The translations under genes were made by a program, and so were the position numbers. Below, piece by piece: positions 57,757 to 64,000 of a DNA stretch of 64,000 nucleotides. Position 1 is the first letter of the stretch. Each line of letters begins with the position of its first letter. The notes below the pieces were generated by a model. That model worked only from the letters and a program-made list of their open reading frames with translations, did no database searches and was not told the origin of the DNA. This DNA is from an uncultured Clostridia bacterium (lineage in GTDB: Bacteria; Bacillota; Clostridia; Oscillospirales; Acutalibacteraceae). The stretch lies in NCBI GenBank assembly GCA_937876205.1, contig CALEII010000030.1, positions 43,948 to 107,947 on the forward strand, in the 5' to 3' direction.

Positions 57757-60700
57757 ATGAAGACAACAAAAAAAGCTGTTTCGCTGTTATTATCGTTACT
57801 GATGGTGTTCACCACCCTTTTCGGCACAGGTGTGACAGCTTTTGCTGATGAGGCTGATATTCTCAGCTATATTAAATATGAATATTCATCAAGTCAGTTC
57901 TATTCAGGTATGCACATTACCGATTGTGATACTTCACTCAGCGGTGATGTTGTTCTTCCCGATACGATTGAAGGCTATCCTGTAACATATATCAAAAACA
58001 GTGCTTTCAGCGGCTGCCATAATATTACAAGTGTTACCATTCCCGACAGTGTAAAAATTGTTTCCAATTCCGCATTCTCCAATTGCAACGGGCTTAAAAG
58101 CGTAACTGTCGGTGCCGGTGTTACATCAATGTCTTCCGCAGCGTTCGGCAATGCCCTTGAACGCATTGAGGTTTCTGAGAGAAATACAAAGTTTTCAAGT
58201 GACGAATACGGCATAGTTTACAACAAGGATAAAACCTCTCTTCTTATATATCCTGCATCAAACCGTCAGACGGTATATACAATTCCTGCAACGGTAACAA
58301 GCATAAAAACATCAGGCATCTATGAAGAAGTTGAATTCAGTGATAACCTTATGTTCATAGATGTTGACAGAAGCAACACAGTATATTCAAACGATTCTCA
58401 CGGCGTTCTTTTTAACAAAGACAAAACAAAGCTTATAAAATGCCCGAAGGCTTTAATAGATACGGAATATACGATTCCCGACGGTGTTACTTCAATGTCA
58501 GAAGGTGCATTTTACGGATGTGATAAGCTCGAAAAGGTCACACTTGGTAATGATATGACATCTACAGGTAAAAGCTCATTTTTTAAATGTACAAGTCTCA
58601 GTGATGTTGAAATAAATGGTAATATTACAGCCATTGACGATTTTTCTTTTTACGGCTGTACCGGTCTTGAAAGCTTTGATGTTCCCGAAAGTATAGAGAC
58701 TGTCGGCAATTATGCTTTTGCTTACTGTGAAAACCTTGAAACTGTCACAATTCCCGACAGTGTAACAACAATCGGTGAAAATGTTTTCAGAGAATGCAAG
58801 TCTCTGAAGGATGTTACTTTGGGCAAAAATGCAGTTTCAATCGGAAAAAGCACTTTTTATAATTGCTCGTCACTTGAACAGATATCCCTGCCTGAGGGTA
58901 CAAAAACAATCAGTCCGTATCTGTTTTACAGCTGTACATCTATTACCGGCTTCACAATCCCCGAAAGTGTTGAAGTAATCGATGCCTATGCTTTTTCATA
59001 CTCCGGACTGACAACCATCAGCTTTCCCGCTAAGGTTACAACATTAGGTTCCGACGCCTTTACGTCAACCGGCTTGACAAGTGTAACAATACCGGGAAAT
59101 ATCAAAGAGATAAGCTCAGCTGCATTTTATAATTGTCATAAGCTTAAAAATGTTACAATTTCAGAGGGCGTAACAACAGTCGCAGATTATGCTTTTCAGA
59201 ATTGCTCAACACTTGAAAAAATAACTTTCCCCTCCAGTGTCACCTCAATCGGATCAGGTGCATTAAGTATGAACAGTAAGCTGTCGGATGTCACTTTTTT
59301 AAATCCCGACTGCACAATCAAAGATTCTGCATTTACCATTGCCGATACAGCAACCATTCACGGATATGCAGGCTCAACAGCCGAAAGCTATGCAACGACC
59401 TACAGCCGTACATTTGCTGTTATTGAAGACAAGTATGAGACTTTTGAATATTTTACATATGAAGTTGTTGACGGCGCAGTTACAATCCTTGCCTGCGATA
59501 AAGAGGCAACCGGAGAAATCATTATTCCTGAGGTGATCGGTGAATATCCCGTAAATGAAATAGGGGAGAATGCTTTTGACGGCTGTGTCAATGTCACTGC
59601 AGTGACATTCAACGATGCAGAGGTTGAAATCTTTGATTCTGAAGCAACAATCCCTGCAAATATCACAATCAACGGTCATACAGGCTCAACTGCAGAAAGC
59701 TATGCCGTGAAATACAGCCGTTCATTTGTTTCTGTAGATGAAGCTGAGGTTGTAAAGCATCTTGAATACAGAATTTCCGACGGCGAGGTAACAATCAGAG
59801 GCTATTATCCGACAATCAGCGGTCATATTGTCCTGCCCGAAACAATTGAGGGTTATCCCGTAACAGCTATCGGCTTAGCGGCATTTTTCGGCTGTGAAAC
59901 GATAACGGGCGTTGTCATTCCCGAAAGTGTTACAGATATCGGAGCCAACGCTTTTCATACCTGCAAAAATCTTGAAACAGCAGTCCTTCCCGATAATCTG
60001 ACAGAACTGAAAAAAGGTGCTTTTTACGGTTGTTCTGCGCTTAAAATCATCAGTCTTCCCGAAAACCTGACAGCAATCGGTGAACAGGCATTCAGAGGCT
60101 GTTCAAGTCTTGAAAGTATCGAAATTCCCGGCAGTGTAAAATCAATAGGGGATCTTGCTTTTGACTCCTGTCAGAAGCTTGCTTCAATTATTCTCAATGA
60201 AGGTCTGCAGACAATCGGAGCAGATGTCTTCCTGAACTGCTATGAACTCTCAGAAATTACAATTCCCGACAGTGTGACAGCAATCGGAGAAAATGCTTTT
60301 GGTTCGTGCCGTAAGCTCGCAAATGTAACAATCGGTAAAGGTTTGTCAGAGATGGGCGATGATGCTTTCCGTAACGCCGGTGTTGTGATCTTTGCTGTCG
60401 ATGAAGAAAATGACTATTATTCAAATGACCAATACGGTGTTCTGTTCAACAAGGATAAAACCTTACTGATACAATACCCGAAAAAGCATACCAGAACATC
60501 ATATGACATCCCCGACACTGTTACACAGCTTGCTCCTTATGCCTTTGTCTATGCTTCCGGCCTTAAATCAGTGACAATCCCCGACTGTATAAAAACGATA
60601 AGCAATTATGCGTTTTTCTCGGCATCAGCCCTAAGGGAAATTGTTGTTCCCGAGGGTGTTGAAGCAATAGGGCAGTCTGCTTTTCAGGCCTGCAGTTTGC

Positions 60701-61812
60701 TTAAGAATGTCACACTTGCAGAAAGCGTGAAGCTGATTGAAAAGGATGCTTTTGCCGGCTGCCATCAGCTTGAAAAAATTACAATTCTCAATTCCGAATG
60801 TGAAATTTATGATAATGAAAGCACAATTCACTCAAATGCAGTAATCAGTGCTTATTCCGATTCCACAGCTGAGGCTTATGCAACAAAATACAGCCGTCAG
60901 TTTGAAGCTCTTATCAGGACAGGTGTTTCTGAAAATCTTGCTTATAAGGTTGTTGATGACTCGGTAATAATCACAGGTTTTGAGGAGCTTGTGATAGGCT
61001 CTGTGTTTATTCCCGCTGAAATTGACGGGCTTCCCGTGGCAGGCTTCAGCCCCGAGCTGTTTGCTGGTAATGTCACAATAACAACAGTAGTGCTTCCCGA
61101 CACGGTTAAGGAAATTGAAGATGACTCCTTCAGAGGCTGTTCTGCACTCAAAAAGGTTGTTGCAACCAACGTGGAAACAATCGGTAATAATGCGTTTGCC
61201 GTGTGCAAAATCCTTGATACTGTTATATCTTTTTCAGATACGCTTGAAATTTCAGATAACGCATTCGAAGAGAATGAGAATCTCTCTGTGTTTGTTAAGG
61301 ATACAGCTTCGGTAACAGCTCCCGAAACGCTGAATGTTATAACATTTTCATTTGCTGACGGCACACTCAGCTTCAGCGGTGAATACAAATCAGACCTTTA
61401 TTATCTCTTTGACCTTGTCGCAGTGATGTGCTCATATTATGACGGTGTTCAGTATCTGTTCTTTGACACATTTGAGGCTGTTTCTGCTGACGACGGACAT
61501 ATATATTTCTACACCGAGGACTGGCAGCGAATCGCACTTGACGGCGAAAGGATGACAAATGTCAAATTTTCATTGGAGACATTCAACGGCGGAGAAATAA
61601 AAAAATACAGCTTTAATGAGCTTTGTGAAAAGGTTGCATCAGGGGAGCTTGACAATTTCAATCTTGTTATTGAAGAGGCCGACGGAGTCGATAAGGGCAG
61701 CGTTGAGATTATGCTTGTTGATCAGTTGAATATGGTCGTGCAGCGCTTTCTGAAAGCACTCACGAATCTTCTTAATAAATTATTTTCGTTCTTCAAAGCC
61801 TTCGGCAAATAA
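57757..61812 (+). CDS. Giant secreted BspA-type leucine-rich-repeat protein
   Basis: A 1,351-residue surface protein. A signal peptide (AVSLLLSLLMVFTTLFGTG, cleavage near AFA) precedes four LRR_5 blocks with about 23-residue units such as VTIPDSVTTIGENVFRECKS. Blocks are divided by about 60-residue junctions with a repeating ATIHGYAGSTAESYAT motif and a new beta strand domain (VVDGAVTILACDKEATGEII). The C-terminal 150 residues have no repeats and end in an amphipathic helix (QRFLKALTNLLNKLFSFFKA). Such proteins bind host or microbial partners. Placed 17 nt after the kinase stop, it is probably the output or part of the LytTR operon. Confidence 0.9.
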   Translation: MKTTKKAVSLLLSLLMVFTTLFGTGVTAFADEADILSYIKYEYSSSQFYSGMHITDCDTSLSGDVVLPDTIEGYPVTYIKNSAFSGCHNITSVTIPDSVKIVSNSAFSNCNGLKSVTVGAGVTSMSSAAFGNALERIEVSERNTKFSSDEYGIVYNKDKTSLLIYPASNRQTVYTIPATVTSIKTSGIYEEVEFSDNLMFIDVDRSNTVYSNDSHGVLFNKDKTKLIKCPKALIDTEYTIPDGVTSMSEGAFYGCDKLEKVTLGNDMTSTGKSSFFKCTSLSDVEINGNITAIDDFSFYGCTGLESFDVPESIETVGNYAFAYCENLETVTIPDSVTTIGENVFRECKSLKDVTLGKNAVSIGKSTFYNCSSLEQISLPEGTKTISPYLFYSCTSITGFTIPESVEVIDAYAFSYSGLTTISFPAKVTTLGSDAFTSTGLTSVTIPGNIKEISSAAFYNCHKLKNVTISEGVTTVADYAFQNCSTLEKITFPSSVTSIGSGALSMNSKLSDVTFLNPDCTIKDSAFTIADTATIHGYAGSTAESYATTYSRTFAVIEDKYETFEYFTYEVVDGAVTILACDKEATGEIIIPEVIGEYPVNEIGENAFDGCVNVTAVTFNDAEVEIFDSEATIPANITINGHTGSTAESYAVKYSRSFVSVDEAEVVKHLEYRISDGEVTIRGYYPTISGHIVLPETIEGYPVTAIGLAAFFGCETITGVVIPESVTDIGANAFHTCKNLETAVLPDNLTELKKGAFYGCSALKIISLPENLTAIGEQAFRGCSSLESIEIPGSVKSIGDLAFDSCQKLASIILNEGLQTIGADVFLNCYELSEITIPDSVTAIGENAFGSCRKLANVTIGKGLSEMGDDAFRNAGVVIFAVDEENDYYSNDQYGVLFNKDKTLLIQYPKKHTRTSYDIPDTVTQLAPYAFVYASGLKSVTIPDCIKTISNYAFFSASALREIVVPEGVEAIGQSAFQACSLLKNVTLAESVKLIEKDAFAGCHQLEKITILNSECEIYDNESTIHSNAVISAYSDSTAEAYATKYSRQFEALIRTGVSENLAYKVVDDSVIITGFEELVIGSVFIPAEIDGLPVAGFSPELFAGNVTITTVVLPDTVKEIEDDSFRGCSALKKVVATNVETIGNNAFAVCKILDTVISFSDTLEISDNAFEENENLSVFVKDTASVTAPETLNVITFSFADGTLSFSGEYKSDLYYLFDLVAVMCSYYDGVQYLFFDTFEAVSADDGHIYFYTEDWQRIALDGERMTNVKFSLETFNGGEIKKYSFNELCEKVASGELDNFNLVIEEADGVDKGSVEIMLVDQLNMVVQRFLKALTNLLNKLFSFFKAFGK

Positions 61813-61830
61813 ATATGAGATATACAGAAA

Positions 61831-61857
61831 CGAATCGCATTCTGCGGTTCGTTTTTT
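61831..61857 (+). terminator. Terminator of the LRR gene
   Basis: CGAATCGCA (61831-61839) pairs with TGCGGTTCG (61843-61851), one T-G pair, followed by six T. Confidence 0.85.
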
Positions 61858-61877
61858 GCCGTAATAAGGCTGAAATT

Positions 61878-61911
61878 TACATTTCGTTCCCTTAAAACGC
61901 CATTTCGTCCT
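61878..61911 (+). promoter_or_regulatory. Second pair of LytTR-type sites
   Basis: TACATTTCGTTCC (61878-61890) and GCCATTTCGTCCT (61899-61911) repeat the 55.6-kb arrangement, including the CTTAAAA spacer and the 21-bp period. I find no convincing promoter or gene immediately downstream on the plus strand: the next gene is a tRNA on the other strand. The target is therefore missing, moved or removed at an assembly junction. Bases 61912-62008 show nothing else I recognise. Confidence 0.65.
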
Positions 61912-62012
61912 CCTTTTCATCTGCCACCGGCAGCAGTCGGACTCAATGCCTGGTCCCTCACAATCGGTTCGTGACAAATAAGAGACCATAGGTGCCAAAT
62001 CTCTGTAATAAA

Positions 62013-62047
62013 AAATAGAAGGTCACCAATAAGGTAACCTTCTATTT
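62013..62047 (-). terminator. Terminator of tRNA-Pro(CGG)
   Basis: AAATAGAAGGTcACC pairs with GGTaACCTTCTATTT around AATAA, followed by T-rich sequence on the minus strand, directly behind the tRNA 3' end. Confidence 0.85.
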
Positions 62048-62048
62048 C

Positions 62049-62125
62049 TGGTCGGAGTAGCGGGATTCGAACCCACGTCCTCTTGGTCCCGAACCAAGCG
62101 CGATACCAAACTTCGCCATACCCCG
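62049..62125 (-). tRNA. tRNA-Pro (anticodon CGG)
   Basis: A 77-nt cloverleaf with encoded CCA. Acceptor stem CGGGGTA with TACTCCG (one G-T), anticodon stem CTTGG/CCAAG with loop TTCGGGA, and T-arm GTGGGTTCGAATCCCGC. Foreign-looking DNA begins within about 35 nt of its 5' side. Confidence 0.95.
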
Positions 62126-62158
62126 ATAATTTGCTCAATTATTATATATCAATACAGC

Positions 62159-62695
62159 TTAAAATGCAAGGCTTGGGGCAAATATTTTGTTTTTATTGTC
62201 AAGTGATGCTATCACCCTATGATTTTCTATAACTTCTTTATAATCTTCAAATTTTCCCTCATAGTCGGGTTTTGTCCACTCGACCACATTTTCTTGGCCT
62301 ACTTTTATATATCTATTTGCTAATGTCTTTAAATCATCGTGAGTAATATCCATCTGAACAATAACGTCAATTGCCTCGTCCATAATTAAGATGTATTCTT
62401 TTTCTTTAATTATTTGTATAATTTCTTTGGTAAATTTTTTAAATAATGCGTGAGTCGATACAATATTTTCACCATTCTTAAAAAGTTCTTTAATATTTTC
62501 AAGTTTATTTAAGCCGTGTCCTATTATAGGCTCTTTAAAGTGTTTGTTTATACAAGCATTTTTAATTCTTTCAACTTCTGACAAATAAGGTGTGACATAT
62601 AAAAACCTTTGATTAGAGGCATCCTCATTAATCATGTTTATCAGGCTAGTGCTTTTACCGGCACCACAAATTGCGTCTACTACGTTAATTGTCAT
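62159..62695 (-). CDS. N-terminal fragment of a phage-type helicase/ATPase
   Basis: A 178-residue fragment of a DEAD-like helicase. Walker A is DAICGAGKSTS near the N-terminus, Walker B is ILIMDEA (about 104-110), with VSTHALF as a motif Ia-like element. Known relatives of this type are 400-500 residues, so the C-terminal half is missing; the frame stops just before the chromosomal tRNA. The start overlaps the preceding gene's end by 11 nt, as in phage replication operons. Its codon use and about 30% G+C differ clearly from the chromosome. Confidence 0.6.
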   Translation of the reverse strand: MTINVVDAICGAGKSTSLINMINEDASNQRFLYVTPYLSEVERIKNACINKHFKEPIIGHGLNKLENIKELFKNGENIVSTHALFKKFTKEIIQIIKEKEYILIMDEAIDVIVQMDITHDDLKTLANRYIKVGQENVVEWTKPDYEGKFEDYKEVIENHRVIASLDNKNKIFAPSLAF

Positions 62696-63605
62696 TTTTA
62701 GTTAACACCTCTTTGAGTTTATCAAATTTATCTTGGCTCTTTGGAATAGTATGAATAAAAACTTTCATTTTGTCAAGAATTTTTTCGTGACATATAATGT
62801 GTAAACCAGATTCATTAAAAAATGCGTATTCGACTGTTGGTATTATTTTTTTTATTTTTTGGGAATTAATACTATAATTTAAGTTTTTCCTACACCACTT
62901 AATAAAATCTTCAAGATTTTTAGTTTTTTGTTTGGTAATTATTATCTTTTTTTTCTTATAATATTCATTTGCATCTCTGCGATGCTTTAATATTTTCTTT
63001 TCTTCTTTAGTTTTTTCTAAGAGGTCTTTTTTGCGTTGTTCTTCTTCGGTTAGGTCGGGATGTTCATGATTATATCTATGCTGTGGTAGAGGACTTTTTA
63101 CGCCTATCTCATAAGAGTCGCCAACCAAATTTTTAAGACGTGTTAAATTCATGTTTAGGACAAGTGCAATATTGGCTAGGTAGAAACCCCCGCCTTTTGT
63201 GATATTTCTTTCTTCTTCTAAATATTCTAAAATCATTAGTATCCTTGTTCTATTGCGAAAATATATAAGTTCATAAGGAAAATGTTTTGCTCTTAATTCT
63301 AAGTATAATTTAACTGGCTCGTCTTTTTGTATATATTTTGCAAGTTCTAAACGTCCACATTCTTTTAAAATTTGTATATCTTGGTTTTTATTTTTTAATT
63401 CCTCTCCACAACATTCGAGACATGTATTTTTTAATTGATAATAGTAGCCTTCTGTAGAAAAGTAATATTTTGAGTTTGGGAAATAACGACCACATTTATC
63501 GCACATTTTCCATATTATATGTGCTAATAGGTCTGTGTCAAACTGGAAACATAATAATTCCCAATCATTATAATCTTTTTTGGTCGGTGTAATCATAGCA
63601 TACAT
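62685..63605 (-). CDS. Phage-like protein with zinc-ribbon, function unknown
   Basis: A very AT-rich gene of about 306 residues when started at the ATG at 63605; its upstream region runs into the foreign junction, so the true start is uncertain. A CDKCGRYF then CLECC pattern (about residues 35-70) forms a zinc ribbon. Basic and helical segments follow, including a Lys-rich stretch (KKKKIIITKQKTKNLEDFI). It precedes the helicase fragment, overlapping it by 11 nt, as in a phage or plasmid replication block. I do not recognise the family. Confidence 0.45.
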   Translation of the reverse strand: MYAMITPTKKDYNDWELLCFQFDTDLLAHIIWKMCDKCGRYFPNSKYYFSTEGYYYQLKNTCLECCGEELKNKNQDIQILKECGRLELAKYIQKDEPVKLYLELRAKHFPYELIYFRNRTRILMILEYLEEERNITKGGGFYLANIALVLNMNLTRLKNLVGDSYEIGVKSPLPQHRYNHEHPDLTEEEQRKKDLLEKTKEEKKILKHRRDANEYYKKKKIIITKQKTKNLEDFIKWCRKNLNYSINSQKIKKIIPTVEYAFFNESGLHIICHEKILDKMKVFIHTIPKSQDKFDKLKEVLTKNDN

Positions 63606-63627
63606 ATTTTTAGGCTCTTGTTTTCTT

Positions 63628-64000
63628 TTAATACCAAATTTCTCCCGGTTGGTTACCCATGACAAATTCTACGGTTGCACCATCCATTATCTGCTGGTGG
63701 GTGATGAAGCTCTTGTCGTATGGCTGGCCATTCACCTTCACGCTCTGGATGTAGATGTTTTCACGACTGACATTCGGAGCCAATACGGTAAAGGTCTTTC
63801 CGTTGTTCAAGTTCAAGCGCATTTCCGGGAAGAGCGGAGTTCCGATTTCGTACTCACCACTAACCGGATTCACCGGATAGAAGCCCATGGCACTGAATAC
63901 ATACCAAGCCGACATCTGACCGCAGTCTTCGTTACCGCAAAGACCTGCTGGAGCATTGAAATAAAGGTCATGCATTACTTGAGCCGCATACTTCTGTGTC
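63628..64000 (-). CDS. GH92 alpha-mannosidase C-terminal fragment, Bacteroides-like
   Basis: The minus-strand frame is open to the window edge. It encodes GLCGNEDCGQMSAWYVFSAM and GFYPVNPVSGEYEIG, the strongly conserved C-terminal region of GH92 exo-alpha-mannosidases with the catalytic acids near GNEDCGQ, and ends in a beta domain (YIQSVKVNGQPY). G+C is close to 50% and the protein style is that of Bacteroidota, unlike anything else here. The last residues (GEIWY) are probably read past a junction, so the authentic gene probably stops being homologous between 63640 and 63660. The gene is thus a chimera end. Confidence 0.75.
   Translation of the reverse strand, partial: TQKYAAQVMHDLYFNAPAGLCGNEDCGQMSAWYVFSAMGFYPVNPVSGEYEIGTPLFPEMRLNLNNGKTFTVLAPNVSRENIYIQSVKVNGQPYDKSFITHQQIMDGATVEFVMGNQPGEIWY

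Noticed and set aside
62049..62160. Prophage integrated at tRNA-Pro(CGG)
   Set aside because: The foreign DNA is on the 5' side of the tRNA, while tRNA-directed integration occurs at the 3' end, and no att repeat or integrase is present. A contig chimera fits better.

Overview
The window looks like a gut Firmicute of class Clostridia, most likely an Oscillospiraceae/Ruminococcus-type anaerobe. The reasons are moderate-to-low G+C, AGGAGG-type ribosome sites with some TTG and GTG starts, a YlmC/YmxH sporulation-type protein, a BlaI/BlaR1 pair, LytTR/GHKL signalling, BspA-type leucine-rich-repeat surface proteins, Tn1549-like accessory genes (TnpV) and many glycoside hydrolases. Everything here was read by eye from sequence and translations; no database search was possible.

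Layout. 1-3.0 kb: end of a heptose-nucleotide operon (nucleotidyltransferase/HAD fusion plus gmhA), a PRC-barrel gene and trpS. 3.1-9.1 kb: a MITE, an 11-bp tandem repeat, a BlaI/M56 antirepressor pair with textbook operators, a large hairpin array and a MATE exporter. 9.27-32.7 kb: an accessory region that starts at tRNA-Pro(GGG) and carries the scars of integrative elements: a duplicated tRNA 3' end, an 81-bp repeat containing an integrase tail at both ends, a MobV relaxase, Tn1549-like debris and TnpV-type genes. It holds a 2,648-residue secreted GH2 protein and an AraC-controlled operon (23.1-31.1 kb) with an LRR protein, a GPH-like transporter, four phosphatase/phosphodiesterase-fold proteins and a GH101-like glycosidase. 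A second MITE, identical to the first except for one base and inverted, cuts the integrase remnant at 32.41 kb.

32.8-47.2 kb is mainly glycan degradation: a GH78-like rhamnosidase, a GlcNAc salvage operon (kinase, SIS isomerase/etherase-like protein, GH84), a secreted GH5, a paired ABC exporter behind a possible leader-peptide attenuator, and an orphan glycosidase-like protein. 47.3-55.5 kb is mostly housekeeping: a small secreted protein, an XRE regulator, cyclophilin, an EF-G paralogue, a SWIM protein, a HAD phosphatase, a Y-family polymerase with a YolD-like partner, and an SGNH esterase. 55.6-61.9 kb is one signalling and surface unit: a LytTR regulator and GHKL kinase behind a promoter with paired LytTR-type sites, followed by a 1,351-residue LRR surface protein and, beyond it, a second copy of the paired site.

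The last 1.9 kb does not fit the rest. After tRNA-Pro(CGG) comes a very AT-rich phage-like piece with a truncated helicase, and from about 63.65 kb a Bacteroides-type GH92 fragment. I suspect a chimeric assembly, or at least two abrupt foreign junctions.

The most interesting leads are the phosphatase-rich operon as a candidate uncharacterised phospho-glycan utilisation system, the shared C-terminal amphipathic tail on otherwise unrelated secreted proteins, the branching hairpin array at 7.54 kb, and the layered att/MITE history of the 9-33 kb island.
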